A stretch of 23,481 bases of DNA, from positions 1-23,481 of the forward strand of contig DATDJZ010000126.1 in assembly GCA_036520315.1 (NCBI GenBank), written 5' to 3'. Positions within the stretch are counted from its first letter, which is position 1, and each line of letters starts with the position of its first letter. Below, in pieces: positions 14,202 through 20,842 of the stretch. The notes under the pieces were generated by a model. The model saw only the letters and a list, made by a program, of their open reading frames with translations. It did no database searches and was not told where the DNA came from. Both the position numbers and the translations under genes were made by a program. The stretch is from DASUPK01 sp036520315. Its GTDB lineage: Bacteria > Actinomycetota > Thermoleophilia > Solirubrobacterales > 70-9.

Positions 14202-14399
14202 GTGTACGACGTTCTTTTTCTGGATCGAGCCCATGCCGAGAAGGTGCTGGGCAGGGGTCTCGCTCACGACGACGCGTGCCGGCTTGCCAGGGCCGAGTCT
14301 CAGCGCCGGAGGGTGGGTCGCATGTTCCTCGCCGGGTCCGAGCTCACGACCACCGGCGAACTCATCGTGATCGTCGAGTCCCCGCAGCGCGCGGCCTAG
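14202..14399 (+). CDS. Small conserved-looking protein of unknown function
   Basis: The frame encodes 65 residues, beginning (GTG) YDVLFLDRAHAEKVLGRG, then GLAHDDACRLARAESQRRRV, GRMFLAGSE and a final strand ELIVIVESP. The pattern suggests strand-helix-helix-strand with a basic second helix. I do not recognise the family. The start is well supported by AGGAGG at 14189-14194 with 7-base spacing. An in-frame ATG at 14151 would translate the hairpin element and is unlikely. It lies on the plus strand between the two minus-strand mutase subunit genes. The N-terminus lacks a signal or membrane segment, so it should be cytoplasmic. A DNA- or RNA-binding role is possible from size and charge but unsupported. 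Confidence 0.68.
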   Translation: MYDVLFLDRAHAEKVLGRGLAHDDACRLARAESQRRRVGRMFLAGSELTTTGELIVIVESPQRAA

Positions 14400-14450
14400 T
14401 TCTCTCCACAACCGAGGGCAATCGGAGGCTCTCCGAGCCTTGTCTGCCGC

Positions 14451-16109
14451 TCAGAAAACCGGCAGCTCGGTGTAGGAGCCGAAAACCTGCTGCAGGGCCG
14501 CAACCATCTCACCCTCCGAAACCCGGGCGCGGGCGCAGGCGAGAATCGGCTCCATCAGGTTGGCATCGGTGGCAGCGGCCGAGCGCAGGTCGGCCAGGGT
14601 GCGGTCGACGTCGGCGGAGTCCCGGCGCGCCTTGGTCGCCTCCACCCTGCCCTTCTGCTTGCGCTCGAGCTCCGGGTCGATGCGGAGGATCGGGATCTCC
14701 TCGTCGTCGGCCTGGACGTAGTCGTTGACGCCGACCACGATCCGCTGCTTCGAGTCGACCTCCTGCTGGTAGCGGAAGGAGGCGTCGGCGATCTCGCGCT
14801 GGGGGAAGTTCTGCTTGATCGCCTCGACCATGCCCCCGAGCTCGTCGATGCGGGCGAAGTACTCATACGCAGCACGCTCCATCTCGTCGGTGAGCGTCTC
14901 GACGAAATAGGAGCCGCCGAGCGGGTCGATCGTGTTGGTGACCCCGGTCTCGTGCGCGATCACCTGCTGGGTGCGGAGGGCGATCCGCACCGCCTCCTCG
15001 GTGGGCAGGGCGAGGGCCTCGTCGTAGGAGTTCGTGTGCAGCGACTGGGTGCCGCCGAGCACGCCGGCCAGTGCTTCGATCGCGGTGCGGATGATGTTCA
15101 CCTGCGGCTGCTGGGCGGTCAGGGAAACGCCGGCGGTCTGGGTGTGGAAGCGCATCCTCCAGGACTCCTCGCGCTTGGCGCCGTAGGTCTCGCGCATCTC
15201 GCGCGCCCAGATGCGACGGGCGGCGCGGTACTTGGCGATCTCCTCGAAGAAATCGATGTGGGCGTTGAAGAAGAAGGAGAGTCGGGGCGCGAAGGCGTCC
15301 ACGTCGAGCCCCCGCTCGATCGCCTGCTCGACGTAGGTGAAGCCGTCCTTGAGCGTGAAGGCGAGCTCCTGCTGCGCCGTCGAGCCGGCCTCACGGATGT
15401 GGTACCCGGAGATCGAGATCGGGTGCCAGCGGGGCATGTGCTCGGTGCACCACTCGATCATGTCGCCGACCAGGCGCATCGCCGGCTCGATCGGGAAGCA
15501 CCACTCCTTCTGGGCGATGTACTCCTTGAGGATGTCGGTCTGGATCGTGCCGCCGAGTCGCTCCGGCGGGATCCCCTGCTCCTCAGCAGTGGCGACGTAG
15601 AAGGCCAGCAGGATCGCAGCCGGGGCGTTGATCGTCATGGAGGTGGTGACCTTGCCGAGATCGATGCCGGCGAAGAGCGTCTCCATGTCGTCGAGGGTGT
15701 CGATCGCCACGCCCTCCACCCCGACCTCGCCGAGCGAACGATTGGCGTCGGAGTCGAGGCCCATCAGGGTGGGCATGTCGAAGGCGGTCGAGAGGCCGGT
15801 CTGGCCATGTGAGAGCAGGTAGTGGAAGCGCTCGTTGGTCTCCTCAGCGGTGCCGAAGCCGGCGAACTGGCGCATCGTCCAGAGCCGGCCCCGGTACATC
15901 GAGGGGTAGACGCCGCGGGTGTAGGGGAACTCGCCGGGGTAGCCGAGGTCGCGCTCGCCATCCGATCCCTCGCGGTCCTCCTCGGTGTAGAGGGGCTTTA
16001 CCTCCTGGCCGGAGATCGTCTCGAAGAGCGCTTCGCGCTCCTCGAGCTTCGAATAGACCTCGGCCAGCCACTCATGGGCACGTCGCCGCACGTCGGGCTC
16101 AGCCGCCAT
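14451..16109 (-). CDS. icmA: Acyl-CoA mutase large subunit, probable isobutyryl-CoA mutase
   Basis: This 552-residue protein is the substrate-binding barrel of the methylmalonyl-CoA mutase family (FPYTRGVYPSMYRGRLWTMR, TAFDMPTLMG, SMTINAPAAILLAFY, GGTQSLHTNSYDEALALPTE, RTQQVIAHETGVTNTIDPLGGS) without the B12 domain, which is encoded separately. Three positions discriminate substrates. After WTMRQ it has Phe82 (Tyr in methylmalonyl-, Ile in hydroxyisobutyryl-CoA mutase). In STAFDMP it has Ala109 (Asp in hydroxyisobutyryl-CoA mutase). In EYIAQKEW it has Gln200 (Arg in methylmalonyl-CoA mutase). That set is the one of isobutyryl-CoA mutase, which interconverts isobutyryl- and n-butyryl-CoA. Automatic pipelines will probably call it methylmalonyl-CoA mutase. 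TAGACT ends 8 bases before the ATG. No MeaB-type chaperone is nearby. Confidence 0.93.
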   Translation of the reverse strand: MAAEPDVRRRAHEWLAEVYSKLEEREALFETISGQEVKPLYTEEDREGSDGERDLGYPGEFPYTRGVYPSMYRGRLWTMRQFAGFGTAEETNERFHYLLSHGQTGLSTAFDMPTLMGLDSDANRSLGEVGVEGVAIDTLDDMETLFAGIDLGKVTTSMTINAPAAILLAFYVATAEEQGIPPERLGGTIQTDILKEYIAQKEWCFPIEPAMRLVGDMIEWCTEHMPRWHPISISGYHIREAGSTAQQELAFTLKDGFTYVEQAIERGLDVDAFAPRLSFFFNAHIDFFEEIAKYRAARRIWAREMRETYGAKREESWRMRFHTQTAGVSLTAQQPQVNIIRTAIEALAGVLGGTQSLHTNSYDEALALPTEEAVRIALRTQQVIAHETGVTNTIDPLGGSYFVETLTDEMERAAYEYFARIDELGGMVEAIKQNFPQREIADASFRYQQEVDSKQRIVVGVNDYVQADDEEIPILRIDPELERKQKGRVEATKARRDSADVDRTLADLRSAAATDANLMEPILACARARVSEGEMVAALQQVFGSYTELPVF

Positions 16110-16117
16110 GGCTCCGG

Positions 16118-16123
16118 AGTCTA
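16118..16123 (-). promoter_or_regulatory. -10 box of icmA, predicted leaderless
   Basis: On the minus strand TAGACT (TAnnnT) is followed by 8 bases and the ATG at 16109. The hexamer and the spacing are identical to those before rpmE. CCGGAG between box and ATG is too close to act as a ribosome site. Confidence 0.52.
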
Positions 16124-16132
16124 GATCGAGGG

Positions 16133-16927
16133 TCAGCGCGAGTGAGAGCGCCGCTCGGAACGGGCGTCGAGCAGCGCCCGATCCGCCCGCCCGAACAGGT
16201 CCGCCAACTCGTCGCCGTCGTGCAGCTCGCCGATCCCGGCCGTGATTCTGCCGTGACTTGGCCGCTCGGCGAGATCGGCGCAGATCGCCGCGCAGCGCTC
16301 CTCGGCTCCGGCTCTGTCGACCCCGCCGATCGTGAAGGCGAACTCGTCGCCCCCGAGGCGGACGATCGGCTCGTAGGAGCGGACGTTCGCTCGGATCGCG
16401 GCGACGAGATCCTGGAGGAGCGCGTCCCCAGCGAGATGTCCCCGCTCGTCGTTGACGTCCTTGAGGCCGTCGATGTCGACCATCACCAGAAACAACGGTT
16501 GGCCGGTGCGGCCGGCCCGGTCGATCTCGCCGCGCAGCACATCTTCCCCGAAGCCCCGCCTGTGGGCGCCCGTTAGATCATCGAAGTGGGCCACATTGAG
16601 CGCCGCCACCGCCCTGGCCCTCTCCTCGGCCGCCCGCGCACGGTCCTCAGCGGCGAGCCGCCGGTCATCGGCCGCTGATTCCCGATCCGCCGCGGCCTCG
16701 CCGAGCAGCGCCCGCAGCTGATGCCGCAGACCCTCGGTGACCGGCCCATCGGGGGAGAGCGACTGCTCCGCGCTCGAGATCTCGCGATCCCTCGTTTCGG
16801 CTGAGCGGTCTCGCTCCGCGGCCTCGATGTCACGCGCCCTCGCCAAGTAGTCGCGCCGGGTGGCGTCGCGGGCGTCCCCCTTGGCGGCGTTCACGCCGTT
16901 AAGCGTGACCTCTTCGCTCCGTGACAT
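16133..16927 (-). CDS. Soluble diguanylate cyclase (GGDEF) with coiled-coil N-terminus
   Basis: The 264-residue protein has an N-terminal charged coiled coil (about residues 20-110, with AADRES-, AADDRR- and AAEDRA-like repeats) and a GGDEF domain (about 112-262). Visible features are FDDLTG, the metal-binding MVDIDGLKDVND, and an intact catalytic LGGDEF at 191-196. It should make cyclic di-GMP from GTP; dimerisation could come from the coil. The product-inhibition I-site is normally RxxD five residues before GGDEF; here it is RSYE (183-186), so feedback may be weakened. No transmembrane or sensory domain is visible. AGGAG at 16939-16943 region precedes the ATG with long spacing. Its 197-base leader is the longest gap in the window and contains possible hairpins. 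Confidence 0.92.
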   Translation of the reverse strand: MSRSEEVTLNGVNAAKGDARDATRRDYLARARDIEAAERDRSAETRDREISSAEQSLSPDGPVTEGLRHQLRALLGEAAADRESAADDRRLAAEDRARAAEERARAVAALNVAHFDDLTGAHRRGFGEDVLRGEIDRAGRTGQPLFLVMVDIDGLKDVNDERGHLAGDALLQDLVAAIRANVRSYEPIVRLGGDEFAFTIGGVDRAGAEERCAAICADLAERPSHGRITAGIGELHDGDELADLFGRADRALLDARSERRSHSR

Positions 16928-17124
16928 GAAGCGCCCTTCTCCTCACACGTGCCCGGCAGTCGCGGTTCTCACGCCCCGCATGGCACCTTGCTTTTCCAAA
17001 TCCCGACCCTCCGTCCGCCAAAGCGGGCGTCCGTGAGTCGAGTGCGGGCGTAGCTTCCCACGAAGGCTGCACCCAGTCCAACCCCGAAACTGGGTGTCGA
17101 AATGCTTTTAGCCAGATCGGCCGG
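16928..17124 (-). other. 197-base leader region of the diguanylate cyclase gene
   Basis: No gene is visible. Two inverted repeats can be seen: CACCCAGT (17070-17077) with ACTGGGTG (17089-17096), an 8-base stem with an 11-base loop; and a nested hairpin near the gene, GTGCC (16949-16953) with GGCAC (16982-16986), enclosing GCGG (16962-16965) with CCGC (16976-16979). I looked for the conserved blocks of the cyclic di-GMP-I and -II riboswitches and did not see them. The first hairpin could mark the 3' end of the upstream HAD gene, although no T-run follows on the minus strand. Confidence 0.4.
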
Positions 17125-17934
17125 TCACCGGCGCAGGGCGCTCCGAGAGCGGCGCAGGCCGCCACTGCTCCGGCGTCGCGAGGCGAGCGCACCGGCCCCG
17201 CCGGCGGCGGCCAAGGCTGTGGCGCCAACGATCGCGAGCTTGCGGCCGAGCTTCTCGAAGCGCATCACCCGCCAGCCCTCCTGGCGGGCGATCTCGACCA
17301 GCGGACCGTCCGGGTTCACGACGACGGCATTGCCCACCGAGCGCAGCATCGGCAGGTCGCTGACCGAGTCCGAGTAGGCGTAGGAGGCGTCCATGTCGAT
17401 GTCGTGCTTGTCGGCGAACTGTCGCATCGCCTCGACCTTGCCGTTGCCGTAGACGAAGGGCCCCTCCATCTCCCCCGTGTACTTGCCGTCCGAGCCGACC
17501 GCCCAGCGAGTGCCGATCCCACCCTCCATGCCGAGCACCGCCGCGAGTGTCTTCACCAGGTCGTTGCCGGCGGCGCTGACGATGAAGGTAGCGCGGCCCT
17601 CGTCCTGGTGGCGGTGGACCTCGTCCAGCATCAGCGGGTAGATCCGCGGCAGGATGCCGGCGAGCACCTCGGGCGCCATCCGCTCGACGTCGCGCTCGGG
17701 GATCTCGGCGAAGATCCGCTTCGCGACCTCGAGCACCGCGTTCGTCTGTTCATCCGAGGAGCCACGCAGCCGGTAGCGCAGGTGGTCCAGCCCCCACTTC
17801 GCGAGCTGGCCGCGGGGCACGAAGCCCTTGCGGTTTGCGACCCGCGCGAAGACCATCCCGCTCGACCCGGCCATCAGGGTCTTGTCGAGATCGAAGAAGG
17901 CGGCGCCCTTGCCCTCGGATGACTTCTCGGCCAT
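17125..17934 (-). CDS. HAD-IB family phosphatase with C-terminal hydrophobic segment
   Basis: From the ATG at 17932-17934 the product has 269 residues. Motif I is FFDLDKTLM (nucleophile D15, acid D17, T19), motif II is in ATFIVSAAGND, a Lys lies in GNGKVEAM and motif III is YSDSVSDLPML. The cap is the helical C1 type between motifs I and II, as in SerB-like and lipid-phosphate phosphatases. The C-terminal 35 residues form a hydrophobic stretch (LAIVGATALAAAGGAGALA) followed by an Arg-rich tail, suggesting membrane attachment and possibly a lipid or nucleotide-sugar substrate. Relatives in actinobacteria act in phospholipid metabolism or serine synthesis; which applies here is open. TAGGCT ends 8 bases before the ATG. 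The upstream open frame to 18318 is an artefact. Confidence 0.88.
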   Translation of the reverse strand: MAEKSSEGKGAAFFDLDKTLMAGSSGMVFARVANRKGFVPRGQLAKWGLDHLRYRLRGSSDEQTNAVLEVAKRIFAEIPERDVERMAPEVLAGILPRIYPLMLDEVHRHQDEGRATFIVSAAGNDLVKTLAAVLGMEGGIGTRWAVGSDGKYTGEMEGPFVYGNGKVEAMRQFADKHDIDMDASYAYSDSVSDLPMLRSVGNAVVVNPDGPLVEIARQEGWRVMRFEKLGRKLAIVGATALAAAGGAGALASRRRSSGGLRRSRSALRR

Positions 17935-17942
17935 GGGCAGGC

Positions 17943-17948
17943 AGCCTA
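17943..17948 (-). promoter_or_regulatory. -10 box of the HAD gene, predicted leaderless
   Basis: On the minus strand TAGGCT (TAnnnT), 8 bases, ATG at 17934. It lies in the 34-base gap after the amine oxidase gene, so the HAD gene can be transcribed alone. Confidence 0.48.
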
Positions 17949-17968
17949 GCCGCGCCCCTCGTCGGCCC

Positions 17969-19519
17969 CTATGTCCTCCCCAGCACCTCCGCCGCAGCGC
18001 GCTCGCCGGAGCGCACCGCGCCGTCCATGTAGCCGTTCCAGTAGGTGGACGTCTCGGTCCCGGCCCAGTGGATCCTGCCGACCGGCTGGCGCAGCGCTGG
18101 GCCGTAGCCGGTGTAGACGCCGGGACCCGCGATGCCCACCGGGCAGCCGCGGGACCAGCGCTCTCCCGCCCAATAGGACTCGATGTAGTCGATCGGGTTG
18201 CCGGCCCCCGCCCCGAAGAACTGGATGAACTGGGCAACGATCGCCGCCTTGCGCTGGTCGGCCGGCAGCGCGTTGAACTCCCTCGACCTGTCGCCCCCGA
18301 CGAAGCCGAAGACCACACCCGGGCTACCGCCCGGCGGCGTGTCGTCGAAGGTCGCGTTGACGAAGCCGTCGGTGGAGATCGCAGTTCCCGTGAGGCCCGC
18401 GTCGCGCCAGAAGGGACGCTCGTAGACGCAGGCGACCTTGGTGAGGTTGCCCTGCGGGAGGCGCTGGGTGAGCTGGTCGCGCAGCGGCGGAAGGTCAGGC
18501 CGATAGTCGATCCGGCCGGCGAGCGTCGGCGGGATCGCGACGATCACGTGCTTCGCCCTCACCCGCAGGCGCTTGGTGAGCACCGTGACGCCGTGCTTCT
18601 CCTGGACGATGCGCCTCACCGGCTGCTTGAGGAGCACCCGCTTCTTGCCGAGGCGCTTGGCGACCCGCAGCGCGACGAGCTGCGTCCCGCCGTCGAAGCG
18701 GTCCTGCTGGGCGCCCATTCGCGTGTTGAAGTTGCGCTCGAAGGTGCCGACGTTCTGCTCGTTGCCGGAGGCCGCGATATAGAAGACGGTGAAGAGAAGG
18801 GAGAGCTCGCGCGGCTCAGCGCCGAAGATCGGCCTGGTCGCGGCGGGGATCAGCTCACGGAACTGCGGAGTGACCGAGTGGGCTTCGATGAAGCTCTGCA
18901 GGGTCTGGACGTCCCAGCTGGCGGCGTTCGCGGCGGTCCAGGGAGAGTTGACGTCGACCTGGGTCGCCATCTGGTCGAGCATCGAGACGACGAGGGCGAG
19001 GTCCGGCAGGATGATCGGATCTGGAGGCGCCGTACCGGTGATGCCCGTGTCGGAGTACGTCGATCGGTTGCCGTCGCGGACGTAGACGTTGTCGCCGGTG
19101 TCGTAGGTGGGGAACGTCCCCACACCGAACTCGTTCGCGAGCTGGGCAATGTGGTCCTGGGTGGGACCGATGAACGCCGCCCCCCGCTCGGTGATCTGGC
19201 CACCCTGGATGGGCGCGTTGTGGGCTCGCCCGCCGACGCGATTCCGGGCCTCGAGGACGAGGACCGACTTGCCTGCCTGCTTCAGCCTCAGCGCTGCGGT
19301 CAATCCGGCGAAGCCGGCGCCGACCACCACCACGTCGGCGTGGTGCTTGCGGCGTCCCTTTCGCTTCCGCTCCTTCTTTCTAGCCTCCGCGCCCGGGACC
19401 CTGGAGAGAGCCGCCGCGCCGGCCGCGGCCGCGCCGGCTCCGATCAGGCCGCGCCTGGTGAGCCGCTCGTCCCGCTCCGCCCGATCCGCCGTCACGGCGG
19501 AGGATTCTGCCACCGGCAA
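17969..19519 (-). CDS. Tat-exported flavin amine oxidase
   Basis: The 516-residue protein has a Tat signal (LTRRGLIGAGAAAAGAAALS, twin Arg at 22-23), then a very basic linker (RKKERKRKGRRKHH) and a monoamine-oxidase fold: FAD-binding VVVVGAGFAGLTAALRL (67-72 glycines), EARNRVGGRAHN, ERGAAFIG, the FDGGTQ substrate-side block and the C-terminal GRIHWAGTETSTYWNGYMDGAVRSGERAA. It should be folded with FAD in the cytoplasm and exported, then oxidise an amine outside. The substrate is unknown. The longest start is TTG at 19517-19519; a GTG at 19493-19495 preceded by AGAAT plus 8 bases is an alternative and keeps the signal. It sits 47 bases after thiolase and 34 bases before the HAD gene. Confidence 0.91.
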   Translation of the reverse strand: MPVAESSAVTADRAERDERLTRRGLIGAGAAAAGAAALSRVPGAEARKKERKRKGRRKHHADVVVVGAGFAGLTAALRLKQAGKSVLVLEARNRVGGRAHNAPIQGGQITERGAAFIGPTQDHIAQLANEFGVGTFPTYDTGDNVYVRDGNRSTYSDTGITGTAPPDPIILPDLALVVSMLDQMATQVDVNSPWTAANAASWDVQTLQSFIEAHSVTPQFRELIPAATRPIFGAEPRELSLLFTVFYIAASGNEQNVGTFERNFNTRMGAQQDRFDGGTQLVALRVAKRLGKKRVLLKQPVRRIVQEKHGVTVLTKRLRVRAKHVIVAIPPTLAGRIDYRPDLPPLRDQLTQRLPQGNLTKVACVYERPFWRDAGLTGTAISTDGFVNATFDDTPPGGSPGVVFGFVGGDRSREFNALPADQRKAAIVAQFIQFFGAGAGNPIDYIESYWAGERWSRGCPVGIAGPGVYTGYGPALRQPVGRIHWAGTETSTYWNGYMDGAVRSGERAAAEVLGRT

Positions 19520-19566
19520 CCGTCCGGCGCGCTGCTCGAACGTCCGCCGAAACGAAGAGAGTGCTG

Positions 19567-20751
19567 TTAGCTGCCGTTGACCTCTACGACGATCGCGTCG
19601 CCCTGGCCGCCGCCCGAGCAGATCGCCGCGCAGCCGAGGCCGCCGCCGCGGCGCTTCAGCTCATGGATCAGCGCCCCGACGATGCGCGCGCCGGAGGCGC
19701 CGATCGGGTGGCCGAGGGCGATCGCGCCGCCGTTCACGTTCACGTTCTCGTCGTCGATCTCGAGCATGCGCATCGAGTTGATCGCGACGGAGGCGAATGC
19801 CTCGTTGATCTCCCAGAGGTCGACGTCGCCCGGCTTCTTGCCGATCTTCTCCAGCGCCTGGATCGCAGCCCTAGCCGGCGTCTTGGCGAGGTAGGGGAAG
19901 TCGTCGGCGACCTGTCCATAGGCGAGCACCGTGGCGATCGCGCCCTTGCCGTTCTGCTTCGCCCATTCGTCGGAGGCGACCACGACGGCGCCGGCACCGT
20001 CGTTCACCCCCGGCGAGTTGCCGGCGGTATGGGTGGCATCGTCGCCGCCTACGGCCTTCAGCTTGGAGAGGCCCTCGAGGGTGGTGTCGGGGCGGATCGC
20101 CTCATCGACGGCCACCTCGCTCTCGCCCTTCTTCGACTTCACCGAGACGGTGACGATCTCCTCGGCCAGTCGGCCCTCCTCGGTCGCCTGGTGGGCGAGC
20201 TGGTGGGAGCGCTCCGCAAAGCGGTCCATGTCGGCGCGCGTGATCTCGAGCTCGTTTGAGACCTCGCTGGCCTCGTTGATCATCTGCTTCTCAGTGAACG
20301 GATTGGTGAGGCCGTCATGGGTCATCGCGTCGATCGCCTTGACGTCGCCCATCCGGAAGCCGAAGCGGGCGCCGGGCAACAGATACGGCGCCTTGCTCAT
20401 CGACTCCATGCCGCCGGTCACACCGATCTGGAGATCGCCGGCCCTGATCGCCTGATCGGCGATCCCGATCGATCGCATGCCGGACGCGCAGACCGTGTTG
20501 ACGGTCTCGGAGGGGACCTCTCGCGGGATGCCAGCCTTGATCTGTGCCTGGCGGGAGGGGATCTGACCCTGCCCCGCCTGCAGTACCTGGCCGTAGACGA
20601 CGCCCTGCACCTCGTCGGGCTTCACCTCGGCGCGGTCGAGCACCTCCGAGATCGCGGTGCCGCCCAGGTCGGTGGCATCGAGGGAGGAGAGCCCGCCGCC
20701 CATCTTCCCGAACGGGGTCCTGGCGGTGGAGAGGATGACCGTCTTCGACAT
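19567..20751 (-). CDS. Acetyl-CoA C-acyltransferase (thiolase)
   Basis: The 394-residue protein has all thiolase landmarks: nucleophile C88 in NTVCASGMRS, NEAFA, the catalytic H348 in LGHPIGASGAR and C378 in CSGGGQGDA. It cleaves 3-ketoacyl-CoA or makes acetoacetyl-CoA; a biosynthetic (AtoB-like) or degradative (FadA-like) role cannot be separated by inspection. GAAAGG at 20757-20762, 5 bases before the ATG, decides the start; the open frame extends further to 20799 without support. The gene diverges from pepA, and a TAACCT box at about 20817 on its strand may be its -10. It fits the acyl-CoA theme of the ETF and mutase genes, although no acyl-CoA dehydrogenase is in the window. Confidence 0.96.
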   Translation of the reverse strand: MSKTVILSTARTPFGKMGGGLSSLDATDLGGTAISEVLDRAEVKPDEVQGVVYGQVLQAGQGQIPSRQAQIKAGIPREVPSETVNTVCASGMRSIGIADQAIRAGDLQIGVTGGMESMSKAPYLLPGARFGFRMGDVKAIDAMTHDGLTNPFTEKQMINEASEVSNELEITRADMDRFAERSHQLAHQATEEGRLAEEIVTVSVKSKKGESEVAVDEAIRPDTTLEGLSKLKAVGGDDATHTAGNSPGVNDGAGAVVVASDEWAKQNGKGAIATVLAYGQVADDFPYLAKTPARAAIQALEKIGKKPGDVDLWEINEAFASVAINSMRMLEIDDENVNVNGGAIALGHPIGASGARIVGALIHELKRRGGGLGCAAICSGGGQGDAIVVEVNGS

Positions 20752-20828
20752 CTGCGCCTTTCGTCTGCGCCGGCGACCAGCTCCGCCGGCTGTTCCCAAG
20801 TTTCGGGAGGAAGGTTAGTGACCGCCTG

Positions 20829-20834
20829 TAATCT
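20829..20834 (+). promoter_or_regulatory. -10 box of pepA, predicted leaderless
   Basis: TAATCT (TAnnnT) is followed by 8 bases and the TTG at 20843. There is no Shine-Dalgarno site between. The spacing supports the otherwise unusual TTG start. Confidence 0.52.
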
Positions 20835-20842
20835 GGCGCCCC

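Noticed and set aside
17070..17096. Rho-independent terminator for the HAD gene
   Set aside because: The stem is fair, but on the minus strand no T-run follows; the TTTT at 17105-17109 is on the other strand, where no gene ends.
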